Below are positions 16,450-26,482 of a stretch of 34,933 bases of DNA, in pieces. A model generated the notes under the pieces. It did not search any database. It saw only the letters and a list, made by a program, of their open reading frames with translations, and had not been told where the DNA came from. The DNA comes from Victivallis vadensis (GTDB lineage: Bacteria; Verrucomicrobiota; Lentisphaeria; Victivallales; GWF2-50-93). Both the position numbers and the translations under genes were made by a program. The stretch lies in assembly GCA_020718525.1 (NCBI GenBank), contig DYRX01000005.1, forward strand, positions 1 through 34,933. The letters are read 5' to 3'. How positions within the stretch are numbered: the first letter of the stretch is position 1; the number at the start of each line of letters is the position of its first letter.

Positions 16450-19400
16450 ATGAAGCTTGCGGACATTAAATTGAAGTTCTTATTGAGGGGCACACGGCTG
16501 AATGTCCTGCTCATGATCGTTGTCCTGGCAAGCCTCGCCGCCGCCTGCCTCTTTTTCATGAGAACGACATTCGAAAGAGAGATCGCCTCCGCCCAGGAAA
16601 AGACATTTCTGCTTGTCTCCACCCTTCGCAACGACGTCGAATCGGAATATGCGAGATTCGCAGACGAAATGCGCTACAAAATCTCCTACGCCCCCCTTTC
16701 CGCCCTCCTCGCAGACGAAGCTCCGGCCTATGACAAGATTCTTCCTCTGCGCAAGCTCTATTCCCTGGATCAGGACATCATATCAAAAATCTGGGTGCTC
16801 TCGCCGGACGGAAAAGGCCGCGCTATCACATGCGAAAAGAACAACTACTTCAATCTCTCTGAAATAGCCGAATATGCCCCATCGCCCTTCGTCAGCGACG
16901 GAAAAATGACGGAAGCCCTCGAATTTCCATGCTATGCGGTCGGCGGAGATCTCGCATACCGAGTCATAGTCGAACTCGATTACGGCAAGCTGGTCGGCAA
17001 GGAGATGAGCATGCTTTCCTCCATCAATCCCGATGCCTGGTTCTTCTACATGAAGCCTGCGGGCAGACCGGTCGAGGTCAGAAAATCCGGCAGTTCAAAC
17101 GCCTCCATAGCGATTGACTCCACTGCGAGAGTCAGAATATTTTCAGAAGTGTCCGCAGGCTACGACGGGAGCACCGAAAACAAGGCGTTCACAGGCGGAC
17201 GCGAGATTGATCTTGTATCATCCTATTCCCCACTCGGCAAAAATGCTGAAAAAGGCTGGATAATGGTCTCCCTTGACAAACAAAAGGTTCTCTCCTCAAT
17301 CGTAAGCGCAATCTTCAACGTCTCAATCATCTTCATTGCACTGCTTTCAATCATCGTCGCGGTCTCCTCATACTTCATATTCAGAATCAGGTCTTCCGGG
17401 AAAGCCCTCTGGGAAAGTCAGAGGAAATGGAGCTTCGCGATCGAAGGCAGTGGAGAAGGCGTCTGGGAATGGGATGCCGCCACAAGGAAGATCCATCTCT
17501 CGGGGCGCTCCAGAGAAATCCTATCCGCCGCCTCCGACGAGATAGAAGAATGGACATTGAACGCCCATCATGACGATGAAAAGAGAGTGAAGGACGCGAT
17601 ATCAACATGCATGTCTGGCGACGAGGGGCTCTACAACTGCGAATACAGGTTCAAGTGTTCGGACGGATCCTTCAAATGGATACTCGACAGAGGCATGATT
17701 CTTGAAAGAGACCAAGGCACGCCACTCAGGATGATCGGGACCGTCGCTGACATCAGCTCGAGAAAAAAATCTGAAGAAGAAATCCGGCGACTCTCTGAAA
17801 GGCTCGATCTTGCGATACGCGCCGCAGGCATTGGCGTATGGGACTGGGACATGGAAAAAAATCGTCTCATTTGGGATGACTGGACCCGCAAGCTCTACGG
17901 CATTGAGTCCGAAGATTTCCCAACGAAAATCGAGGACTGGTTTGAGATGATTGATCCTGCGGACAGAAAGCGCGTCAAGGCCGACATCGAATCGTCCAAG
18001 ACAAGGCGTCTGTATTTCAGCGACGAATTCAGGATAGTCGCCAGGGACGGAACGAAGAAATTCGTGAGATCCGAGGCGAAAGTCTTCCTGAACGAAATCG
18101 GAATTCCCTCAAGAATAGTCGGAGTGAGCTACGACATCACAAAAAGCAAGACGACCGAGAACGAGCTCGTTCACAATTCCGAGACTGCCAGCCTGATCGC
18201 AAGGATGTCCACCCACTTTATAAATATTGACTCCCCATCCATAAACAACGCCATAACTCTTTCACTGGGCTCGCTTTGCGCTCATCTCCGCATTGATGTC
18301 GTGAGAATTTTCAGATTTTCCGAGGACGACTCCAGCTTCACATGCACCAACGAATGGAACTCAATGGGGGCTTCGCACTCGATTCCGCGCAAAACCCTTC
18401 AGGCAAAAAATGAAAGCCATTGGATGCGGACGCTCAGAGAGTATAAAAACATTTTCGTCAAGGACTTCATGAAATCCGCTCCGCCAGACGCGAAAGACTG
18501 GAGCTTTCTTGAAGGAGTCCCCGCAAAATCGGCCCTTCTTCTCCCGCTTGCGTGGAGAAACAGGCTCGAGGGCTTCATCTGCTTCATGACAGTCTCTCAC
18601 GAATGGTCGCCGGGCGACGCCGAGCTCTCCCTTCTCCAGACGCTCGAAGATATTTTTCTAAGCTCCTTCAAGAGGGAGGAAATAGAAGTCGCACTCATAA
18701 AAAACCAGGAAAAGCTCAGGGAAAGCAACACAGAACTCAATTCCTGGAAGAGCAGAATTTCAAACGAACTGTCCCTCGCAGGCGCTCTCCAGAAAAAAAT
18801 CTTCAGACCAGATCCGAGAATCTCTGACGAGTCATGCTTCATGTGGGCGCACAAGCCTGCCATGGATGTTGGAGGCGACATCTTCGGAATTGAAAGTCTC
18901 AAGAACGGCCGCGTCTGCCTCTTCGTCGGGGATGTTTCCGGACACGGAGTAGGTTCCGCCCTCGTCTCGTTCATGATGAAGGCGATAGTCAAAGAGGCTA
19001 TTGACGACTATTCCGATCTGGGTCCGGCGAAAATCTGCAACGAGATCAACCGCCGCTACCTTGACTCGGTATCAAGCGACTTCTATGTCACATTTTTCAT
19101 AGGAATATTCAATCCTGCAGACTTTTCCTGGAACTGCATGAACTGCGGCCACCCCGAGCCGCTGATATTTACAGACTCCGGCAAATTTCTTGACTTTGAT
19201 CTTTCCAGCTCCGGCGGCGGACTCCCGATCGGAATGGGATTTTTCGGAAAAAACCAGTATTCGGAGACGGACGAATTCCGTTTCCTCACGCCACCCGGAT
19301 ATTCACTGCTACTATACACAGACGGAATAGTCGAATCCGAAAACACGGCAAGCGGGGAAATGTGCGACATTGAAACGCTGAAGGAAGTCGCCGGAAACGT

Positions 19401-19944
19401 CCTTTCCTCCAAGATGCTCGGAGATCCGGCGTCTGAAATCGTAGCCCAAGTATCGGCGAGGGGGTTTAACTTCGACCGCGACGACATGACAGTCATGTCC
19501 GCCGTCTTTCACGATCCGGCATCAATCTCGATGAAAAAGGAGATTAAGCCCAGCCTGGACGCGATTCAGTCTTTCAGCGACGAACTCGATACATATCTTT
19601 CCTCGATCGGCTGGAAAGAGGAGTCGGCATATGCGGCACACCTCCTCTGCGCGGAACACCTCAGCAACGTCGTCAAGCACGGCTTGATCAGCTCAGGAGC
19701 GCCCATATTGTTCATGATGAGAATCTGCGACTCGGGTACCGCCATTCTTTTCTCAGACCACGGCTGTGAATGGAATTGCGAAGCAAGGAAAGAATCGGAG
19801 GAGCCAAGGCTCGCCGAAGGCGGCTATGGTCTCGGAATCATAAGAAAATTGTCCGATGTCTCCGTCTTCTACAGAAAAGATGGAATCAACCACGCATATT
19901 TTGTGATTTCAAAAGATGCGTGCCCAAGCTTTGACGGCGAATAG
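16450..19944 (+). CDS. Multidomain SpoIIE/PP2C-type phosphatase: TM-extracytoplasmic sensor-TM, two PAS, GAF, PP2C (SpoIIE), C-terminal HATPase
   Basis: PAS: GVWEWDAATRKI..., GVWDWDMEKNRLIW; SpoIIE: DVGGDIFGIESL..FVGDVSGHGVGSALVSFMMK..YTDGIVES..RDDMTVM; HATPase: LCAEHLSNVVKHG N-box, SDHG, GGYGLGIIRKL; ATG 16450 preferred over 16318, which overlaps the previous gene. Confidence 0.9.
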   Translation: MKLADIKLKFLLRGTRLNVLLMIVVLASLAAACLFFMRTTFEREIASAQEKTFLLVSTLRNDVESEYARFADEMRYKISYAPLSALLADEAPAYDKILPLRKLYSLDQDIISKIWVLSPDGKGRAITCEKNNYFNLSEIAEYAPSPFVSDGKMTEALEFPCYAVGGDLAYRVIVELDYGKLVGKEMSMLSSINPDAWFFYMKPAGRPVEVRKSGSSNASIAIDSTARVRIFSEVSAGYDGSTENKAFTGGREIDLVSSYSPLGKNAEKGWIMVSLDKQKVLSSIVSAIFNVSIIFIALLSIIVAVSSYFIFRIRSSGKALWESQRKWSFAIEGSGEGVWEWDAATRKIHLSGRSREILSAASDEIEEWTLNAHHDDEKRVKDAISTCMSGDEGLYNCEYRFKCSDGSFKWILDRGMILERDQGTPLRMIGTVADISSRKKSEEEIRRLSERLDLAIRAAGIGVWDWDMEKNRLIWDDWTRKLYGIESEDFPTKIEDWFEMIDPADRKRVKADIESSKTRRLYFSDEFRIVARDGTKKFVRSEAKVFLNEIGIPSRIVGVSYDITKSKTTENELVHNSETASLIARMSTHFINIDSPSINNAITLSLGSLCAHLRIDVVRIFRFSEDDSSFTCTNEWNSMGASHSIPRKTLQAKNESHWMRTLREYKNIFVKDFMKSAPPDAKDWSFLEGVPAKSALLLPLAWRNRLEGFICFMTVSHEWSPGDAELSLLQTLEDIFLSSFKREEIEVALIKNQEKLRESNTELNSWKSRISNELSLAGALQKKIFRPDPRISDESCFMWAHKPAMDVGGDIFGIESLKNGRVCLFVGDVSGHGVGSALVSFMMKAIVKEAIDDYSDLGPAKICNEINRRYLDSVSSDFYVTFFIGIFNPADFSWNCMNCGHPEPLIFTDSGKFLDFDLSSSGGGLPIGMGFFGKNQYSETDEFRFLTPPGYSLLLYTDGIVESENTASGEMCDIETLKEVAGNVLSSKMLGDPASEIVAQVSARGFNFDRDDMTVMSAVFHDPASISMKKEIKPSLDAIQSFSDELDTYLSSIGWKEESAYAAHLLCAEHLSNVVKHGLISSGAPILFMMRICDSGTAILFSDHGCEWNCEARKESEEPRLAEGGYGLGIIRKLSDVSVFYRKDGINHAYFVISKDACPSFDGE

Positions 19945-19994
19945 AACCGGCAATTGGAGCCGCCGCGGATGGCGATAAATGAGAGGAATGAAAA

Positions 19995-21617
19995 ATGGAC
20001 GATCTGAAGAAAATCAAAGATAAAATTGGCATCTGGGGCTTGGCGTTGTCGCTGATACTGCCTCTCCCAATTCTCCTTCCTCAGATTGCAGGACTCTTCT
20101 GCTCTTCGCATTATTTCACGGGATGCTTCGAAAACATCCACGATCAGAACATCTACTTTTCATTCATCAGGCAGGCGCGGGATGGCGAGTACTTCTTCAT
20201 CAATGCTCCATGCCACATCCCCCACAATCATGAATATGTGAATTTCACTTTTCTGCTTGTCGGACTGCTCTCGCGTTTTTCAGGAGCATCCATGGAATTG
20301 TCATACATATTCTCCGACTACATTTTCAGCGTAGCGGCATGCCTCTGCCTTTTCGTCCTCTTCGCCGCCGTATTCGAGAAAAAGCTCCCAATCGCACTGG
20401 GCGTCTGCTTCGCCTGGTTTGGAGCCGGATTCGGACTCTTCTACAAAATCTACGCGGCGCTCAAAGGCATATCCATAGACAAGATGAACATGACGTTTCT
20501 AAGCGGGGACTTGTGGATGCCGGAAATGACGCTCTGGCATTCCTGCGCATATTCGCCGCTGTTCATCGCGAGCTATCTGATGCTTCTTCTGATATATGGC
20601 GGCATATATTTTGCAGAATCAAAGCGCTCCTTTATCCCTCTGCTCATCGCCTCTTTTGCGGTCTTCTATCTCGCTCTATCCCACAGCTACCATATAGTTC
20701 CAGTCTCCATGATTTCTCTTTTCATATTTCTCTACTTCCGCTGGGAAAAGAGGCAGGCAATTCCGGAATGGTGTCTTCTTGCCGGCTACGTCCTCTTTGC
20801 GGCATCCCTCCTTTCTGGAACATTCTACCAGTACTATGTTCTTAAAAACAATCCTGGATTCTCGATCTGGGCGGCTCAGAATATAAACAAATCCCCGCCG
20901 TTCTACACCATACTTGCAGGCTTTGGCGTCATGGCGCTTGGATATATCGAGGCATTCATCGCCGTCTCAAAAGAGCGCAAGACATCGGGGCATCTCCTGA
21001 AAATCCTCGCATTCTGGCTCTTCTTCCAGACAATTCTGCTCTATTCGCCATTCGCCTTCGCAAGAAGATTCATACTCGGAATCGCAATTCCGCTCTCAGT
21101 ATTTTTCTCCTTGTTCATCTTCCGCATTTGGGCGCTCGGAAAAATGCAGAAGCTCCTCGCGCTCTTTCTCGTCTGCCTGCTCCCGATCACCTTCCTCTAT
21201 CAAAGCGCGGCAAACTGCGGCAAGCTCCTTTCAAAGGATTCCAGGTATTTCTATTCTAAATCAGCATCGGACGCGTACAAATTCCTATCAGAAATGCCTG
21301 AATCTGAGATCCTTATGGGAAGTCTGGAGGAGTCGAACAGGATCATGAGATTCTCTCCTCTCAGAATGATCTGCGCAAGCACACAGCAGTCCGCCCCGGG
21401 AATGCGGGAAGCAGTCGAAAATGCATTCGCCTTGAAGACGGATGACGCCCTCCTTGATTCGTTCATGAAAGAGAACAATGTCCGCTATCTATTCCTGAAC
21501 AAAAAAGACCACTCCGACTTCATATCCTCTCGCACTGAATTCCTCAACGGCAAAAAATTGATCTTCGAAAATAATTCTCATCTGATCTATGAGGTTGCAC
21601 CAAATGAAAAACAATAG
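19995..21617 (+). CDS. Multi-TM hypothetical membrane protein (possible GT-C/polymerase)
   Basis: 540 aa with about 10+ hydrophobic segments and soluble C-terminus; EPS context only. Confidence 0.6.
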   Translation: MDDLKKIKDKIGIWGLALSLILPLPILLPQIAGLFCSSHYFTGCFENIHDQNIYFSFIRQARDGEYFFINAPCHIPHNHEYVNFTFLLVGLLSRFSGASMELSYIFSDYIFSVAACLCLFVLFAAVFEKKLPIALGVCFAWFGAGFGLFYKIYAALKGISIDKMNMTFLSGDLWMPEMTLWHSCAYSPLFIASYLMLLLIYGGIYFAESKRSFIPLLIASFAVFYLALSHSYHIVPVSMISLFIFLYFRWEKRQAIPEWCLLAGYVLFAASLLSGTFYQYYVLKNNPGFSIWAAQNINKSPPFYTILAGFGVMALGYIEAFIAVSKERKTSGHLLKILAFWLFFQTILLYSPFAFARRFILGIAIPLSVFFSLFIFRIWALGKMQKLLALFLVCLLPITFLYQSAANCGKLLSKDSRYFYSKSASDAYKFLSEMPESEILMGSLEESNRIMRFSPLRMICASTQQSAPGMREAVENAFALKTDDALLDSFMKENNVRYLFLNKKDHSDFISSRTEFLNGKKLIFENNSHLIYEVAPNEKQ

Positions 21618-22863
21618 AAATACTCTGCTTCTTGTAATTGCGGCAGGATTAGCCATCTATGCCGTATTCAGACTCCTTTCGGTCGCAAAATCCGGAGAAT
21701 TCGTTGATTTCCGAGCATACTACGATACGGCATGGGCAATTTTCAGAGGAGAAAACCCATATATTCTTTCGAACCTCCGCGTCTGGGAATGGGCGGAAGC
21801 GCCAATATGCTTCCCTGGACTTTCAGTCCTTGCAACCCCTCTGCTTCTCTTCGATGTTGACACGGCAAAATATGTGTTTCTCCTTCTCAATTTTTCATCA
21901 GCAATTCTACTCTTCGCCCTTGTCTTCAGCAAGTCTGGACTGCTTCCCAATAAGCTGTCCATTGGATTTATTCTCGAAGAGCGAGGCATTCTTATTGCAA
22001 TCGCATTTTTTATATTTATTTCATCCTCGCCCCTGACAGCATGCCTGAGACATGGTCAGGTTGTCTGCATCGCCTCTCTCCTTCTTTGCTTGTCCATCTT
22101 CATTCCCAGAACATTTCCTGCGACAATCTCGCTTGCGCTCACTGCCATATGCAAATATTCCATAATGACCGTTCTTGCCCCTGCCCTTTTCGCAAGGGGG
22201 CGCTTCATCGTGTGCGTGCTAGGATTTGCGATATTCGCATCTTCGGCATTTCTGCCTCTCGCATTCGGCTGTGACATGGGGGCACTCTATTCAAGCTATC
22301 TTGATGAAATACGCAAGCAGACAAGCGCCGGTTTCAACACCTACGAATTCAGCGGATACAACATGTTGAATGCCGACTTCTTCAAGTTTCGCATTCTTGG
22401 CACAATTATAAAAGTCGCAGTGCTATGCGCATCACTATTTCTGATTCTGAAACTCCGCCGCGAAAAAGGCTGGAGGCTGATGGATCTTCTCACCCTCTGC
22501 TCGGCGACAATGCTCATTTCATATCATAGGATGTATGATCTCGTCCTTCTTCTCCCCTTCATGCTCGCCGCCACGCTCGTCTCCCTGGAACGCAAAGAAT
22601 TTACAAAGACCGCCGTCCTCATCCTCTTCTCCCTTGCGTGCATTGTCCCGGAAAACATCGTCTACCGGGTATCCAATGAAATAGCCTCGCTGATTCCTGC
22701 GGTGGGCGAAATCATATATCTGAGCCCGTTCAGAGATTTCAAAACCACTATGCCGTTCTATTCCTTTCTGACTCTTGCGATATTCGCATTTTCATTTCTG
22801 TCCAGCATAATTCCGGAAAGCGGCTCGAAATTGCGGAAACCTGATATAATATTTGAACAATAA
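21604..22863 (+). CDS. GT87/DUF2029-like polyprenyl-phosphate-dependent glycosyltransferase
   Basis: GEFVDFRAYYDTAWAIFRGENPYI and PICFPGLSVLATPLLLF typical of DUF2029/GT87; ATG 21604, 14-nt overlap with previous CDS. Confidence 0.75.
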   Translation: MKNNRNTLLLVIAAGLAIYAVFRLLSVAKSGEFVDFRAYYDTAWAIFRGENPYILSNLRVWEWAEAPICFPGLSVLATPLLLFDVDTAKYVFLLLNFSSAILLFALVFSKSGLLPNKLSIGFILEERGILIAIAFFIFISSSPLTACLRHGQVVCIASLLLCLSIFIPRTFPATISLALTAICKYSIMTVLAPALFARGRFIVCVLGFAIFASSAFLPLAFGCDMGALYSSYLDEIRKQTSAGFNTYEFSGYNMLNADFFKFRILGTIIKVAVLCASLFLILKLRREKGWRLMDLLTLCSATMLISYHRMYDLVLLLPFMLAATLVSLERKEFTKTAVLILFSLACIVPENIVYRVSNEIASLIPAVGEIIYLSPFRDFKTTMPFYSFLTLAIFAFSFLSSIIPESGSKLRKPDIIFEQ

Positions 22864-22878
22864 TATGGAGATGCTCAC

Positions 22879-24474
22879 ATGCAAAAGAAAAAAGTAGCCC
22901 CGCTGATTTACTGCCTCTCGATTGTCACGGCAATCCTCATCCTGCTTGCAGGAGCCATCTTCAGCTTCCGCCATCTCGGCGAAATATCTTTCCCCGCCTA
23001 TTCCCTAGCACTTCTGCTAGCGTCCGCCATCATCGGATTCATAACTCGCGGGCTTGCAAGAAAAAAATTCTTCGGCTCGAAAATCAGTCTGCACCAGTCC
23101 TTCTCCTTCGACTTTGTCGTCGAATCCGCCTGCATGATCAATCCGTTCATGTCTAGATTCGGCTTCGAAAAGGAGTTCACAAAAAGGGAGACATCCCTCT
23201 CCAGCGAAGTAGATCTTTGGACTCCGGCAAGGTTCATATCGCTTTTTTTCCTTCCCATGATAGCCTTTTTAGCGATATGGCTAGGCAAAAGCTATGCCCC
23301 CCACGCATTCGCGCTAGGATTTGTGTGTCTGCTCCTGATCACTGCATATCTCCTTTCAAGCAGAGCAATCATCTGTCCAATTTCGTACCTTGTCTCCATG
23401 ATCGCCGAAGGAACTGTCTTTGTCCTGGCGCTTTCCCCTCTGATGAATCATCATGACGCAGCCCTCATGTACTGCCTTTTCAATATTTTTCTCTTTGTCT
23501 CGCTCACACCCTTTGCCGCAGGATTCGCCGAAATTGCCGCACTCCCTTTCATGACTGCAAATCCCGGAGCATTTCTGTGGCTCTGCATCTTCCACATCTT
23601 CAGAATCGCCCCTTCAACTCTTGCCGGCATCGTCTATTTCGCAAGATATAAATTTTCCCTCAGAGATTTCTTCATTCCTGACCTGCCTGAAAGACTTCAT
23701 GCCAGCATACGCCCCGCGGCAGGCTGGGCCCCATCGGCAAGTCCGGGCGAATTCAGAGTCAGCATCGTCATCCCCGCATACAACGAGGAAAAACGCATCC
23801 CCGGCTTCCTCGACGACGTGAGAAAGTATCTCGACGGAAAAAAGGAAAAAATAGAAGTGCTGGTGGTTGACGACGGTTCTAAGGACGGCACCGCCTCTGT
23901 TGTTGAAAATATTTCTTCGCTTGATCCAAGGGTTAGACTTGTCAGGCAAATCCCCAATCAGGGCAAAGGCGCGGCAGTCAAGCGCGGCGTACTTGAGGCG
24001 AAAGGAGACTTTGTCGTCTTCGCCGATGCCGATGGCGCCACACCAATTGTCGAGCTCGACAAATTCCTTCCTGTCGCGGAGAAGGGCGACGACGTCTTGG
24101 TCGGCTCCAGAAAGGCAGGCGCTGGCAGTGTTGAAAGACAGAGAGATTTCATCCGCTCGCTGATGGGCTTCACATTCTACAAGATCGTCAACTTCTTCGC
24201 CGTCCCAGCGATAAAAGACACCCAGTGCGGATTCAAGCTCTTCAGGAGGGACGTCGCGAAAAAGCTCTTCGGATCATGCGCGGAAAAAGGCTGGGCATTC
24301 GATGTCGAGCTCCTCTACCTGGCGCAGATGCGCGGGTTTAAAATCACTGAAATTCCTGTCAACTGGCACGAGGTCGAAGGGTCGAAGGTAAATCCTCTCA
24401 AAGATTCAATCAAAATGTTCATCGCAATATTCAGAATAAGAAGAAGGCACAGCGGATTTTCCAATGAAACTTGA
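22879..24474 (+). CDS. N-terminal multi-TM (LPG-synthase-TM/UPF0104-like) fused to dolichyl-phosphate sugar synthase-like GT2
   Basis: N-terminus about 270 aa hydrophobic with TPFAAGFAEIAALPF; C-terminus VSIVIPAYNEEKRIPGFLDDV, VLVVDDGSKDGT, FADADGATP, DTQCGFKLFRRDVAKKLF. Confidence 0.85.
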   Translation: MQKKKVAPLIYCLSIVTAILILLAGAIFSFRHLGEISFPAYSLALLLASAIIGFITRGLARKKFFGSKISLHQSFSFDFVVESACMINPFMSRFGFEKEFTKRETSLSSEVDLWTPARFISLFFLPMIAFLAIWLGKSYAPHAFALGFVCLLLITAYLLSSRAIICPISYLVSMIAEGTVFVLALSPLMNHHDAALMYCLFNIFLFVSLTPFAAGFAEIAALPFMTANPGAFLWLCIFHIFRIAPSTLAGIVYFARYKFSLRDFFIPDLPERLHASIRPAAGWAPSASPGEFRVSIVIPAYNEEKRIPGFLDDVRKYLDGKKEKIEVLVVDDGSKDGTASVVENISSLDPRVRLVRQIPNQGKGAAVKRGVLEAKGDFVVFADADGATPIVELDKFLPVAEKGDDVLVGSRKAGAGSVERQRDFIRSLMGFTFYKIVNFFAVPAIKDTQCGFKLFRRDVAKKLFGSCAEKGWAFDVELLYLAQMRGFKITEIPVNWHEVEGSKVNPLKDSIKMFIAIFRIRRRHSGFSNET

Positions 24475-26479
24475 CACCGAAAAACTTAAAGTTTTCCTTC
24501 AGGGGCTGAAATTTGCCGTCGTCGGGGGGGCGAACACCGGCATTGACTTCCTGATGATGAACATCCTTTTCCTTGTTTTCCGTCCATCCGGACAGGCAGG
24601 CCTCATGCTGATTTCCGTTTCTGCCGCCTGCATGGCGATGCTGAATTCATATTTCATGAACAAATACTGGTCCTTCTCAGCCGGAAAAGCTCCGAAGCGC
24701 GAGAGGCAGGCTGGCGAATTTGCGGCATTCGTGGCAGTCTCCTTCCTGGGCCTCGCAGTGAACACTTCGGTCTTTCTTTTCTGCTCGAAATTTATAAACG
24801 AGCTCTTCGGCATTTCAGGATTTCTCAACATAAACGCCAGCCGCCTCGTCGGCGTAGGCGCCGCCATGTGCGTCACTTTTCTAGGCTACAAACTGGGAGT
24901 TTTCGACACTCAGTCAGTCAAGGAATTTAGAAATGAAAAAGCTGGCGACTGGACAGGCGGATTCGCCAACTCGTGGAGCTTCATAACTTCCCTCTGCACG
25001 GCAGGATTTGCCGTTAGGATTCTCTTCTGGCTCTCAGCTCCAGTCGTCTATGGCGATGCAGTAAACTATTATTGGGTCGCAAAGGGAATTGCCGCTGGCT
25101 CCTTCAGCTCGGTTGACTGGTTCTGGCACAACTTGTTCACATATTTCGAGGCGGCGATCATTTTCTGCGGAATCGGCGGCGAATATGCGATCATGCTCGC
25201 ATCCCTCATTCCCGGAGTACTGCTCCTCGTCCCCATATATTTTATCGCCGGAACAGTCTTTGGCGGAAATGTCGCCCGCATTGCCGCCCTTTTCGCCCTC
25301 TTCTCTCCAAGGCTTATTGAATATTCGGTGAACGGACATTCCGAGTCCTTCTACATGCTTCTTGTCCTCTGCGCAATCCTTGTGGCATGCAGATGGATCG
25401 CCAGCGGCGAAGCTCGCCTGGCGGGAGCTGCAATTTTTGGCGCCGCGACCGCAGGCTTTTTCCTGACTAGAAACGAATCCATCTTTCTGGTTCTCTTTCT
25501 TTTGCCGCTTACATTCATCGCAGGAAAATTTAAAAATAAAATCGCATGCGCCGCAACGCTCCTCCTTTCCTTTGCAGCAATCGTCCTGGCATACGTCTCA
25601 CTGAATATCGCAATTTCTGGCCATAGCGGAATCATGCAGAAGTCAAGCAACCTCTCAAAAATCTATTCCGAGCAGATAGACTGGCGCAATGCCGCGAGGG
25701 AAACCTACGGGGAAGAGGCTGGAAAAAATACGGAAGCAGGCAATGAGGGCGCACTGTCCCGCACTGTCCGGCATTTCCGGGAAAATGTCTTCTACATGGC
25801 GGAGAGGGTGCCTGGAGTCTTTCTCTCGCCTCTCGCTCTTTTCATCCCATTCGCGGGACTGCTTGGTGGAGCGTTTCTGGGCAAAAACAAGTCCGCCGCG
25901 CCGCTTGCGCTATGCGGAATCTTCCCGTTCATCTTCTATCCGCTTGTCCATGTCGAACCAAGAATGCTCTTTCTTTCGCTCGCCGTCTCCATGATCTGGG
26001 GATCGGCAGGACTCTGGATCTTTTCCGTCTTTGTCGCAGATAAAACCGCCAGGCAAAGCGTCTCCAGACTCTCCTGCCTCGCGCTTGTCGCGCTTCAGAT
26101 CCCATTCATCCCTGTCCTCGCGTGGAGGAGCCGCGATCTGAGACTTTTCCACAAGGAGATCGGAACTTGGATCTCCGCCAACATCGACGATTCCAAGCTG
26201 ATCTGCGGTGACGGATACGGATACGTCTTGTCCAGCTCGTTCTGGGCGGGAAAAAAGCCGATTCCCCGTCTCTGGACGACAGATCCTTCAGATCTTGCCC
26301 CTGACATGGAAAAGAGGGACGCGGAGATCCTGGTTCTCTATGAGGAATTTGCGAAACTCGCAAACCCGGAACTGCTCGGCGTCTTTGACAATGGCGTGCC
26401 GGGTCTGGAGCTGATCAAGGAGTTTAAAACGAAAAGAGGCAGAATTCAGATATACTCACGAAGAGGACAGGGAGAATAG
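24464..26479 (+). CDS. GtrA-like domain fused to GT-C (GT39/ArnT-like) glycosyltransferase
   Basis: N-terminus LKFAVVGGANTGIDFLMMNIL...NSYFMNKYWSF...FAAFVAVSFLGLAVNTSVF typical GtrA; then DAVNYYWVAKGIA, NGHSESFYMLLVLCAILVACRW GT-C-like; 11-nt overlap with upstream CDS. Confidence 0.82.
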   Translation: MKLDTEKLKVFLQGLKFAVVGGANTGIDFLMMNILFLVFRPSGQAGLMLISVSAACMAMLNSYFMNKYWSFSAGKAPKRERQAGEFAAFVAVSFLGLAVNTSVFLFCSKFINELFGISGFLNINASRLVGVGAAMCVTFLGYKLGVFDTQSVKEFRNEKAGDWTGGFANSWSFITSLCTAGFAVRILFWLSAPVVYGDAVNYYWVAKGIAAGSFSSVDWFWHNLFTYFEAAIIFCGIGGEYAIMLASLIPGVLLLVPIYFIAGTVFGGNVARIAALFALFSPRLIEYSVNGHSESFYMLLVLCAILVACRWIASGEARLAGAAIFGAATAGFFLTRNESIFLVLFLLPLTFIAGKFKNKIACAATLLLSFAAIVLAYVSLNIAISGHSGIMQKSSNLSKIYSEQIDWRNAARETYGEEAGKNTEAGNEGALSRTVRHFRENVFYMAERVPGVFLSPLALFIPFAGLLGGAFLGKNKSAAPLALCGIFPFIFYPLVHVEPRMLFLSLAVSMIWGSAGLWIFSVFVADKTARQSVSRLSCLALVALQIPFIPVLAWRSRDLRLFHKEIGTWISANIDDSKLICGDGYGYVLSSSFWAGKKPIPRLWTTDPSDLAPDMEKRDAEILVLYEEFAKLANPELLGVFDNGVPGLELIKEFKTKRGRIQIYSRRGQGE

Positions 26480-26482
26480 CAT

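Noticed and set aside
24524-24530. G7 homopolymer in the GtrA-like domain (also G7 at 28850..28856 and 6555..6561) as possible phase-variation tracts
   Set aside because: Seven Gs is short, encodes normal Gly codons in a conserved GtrA motif, and nothing in a single sequence shows length variation.
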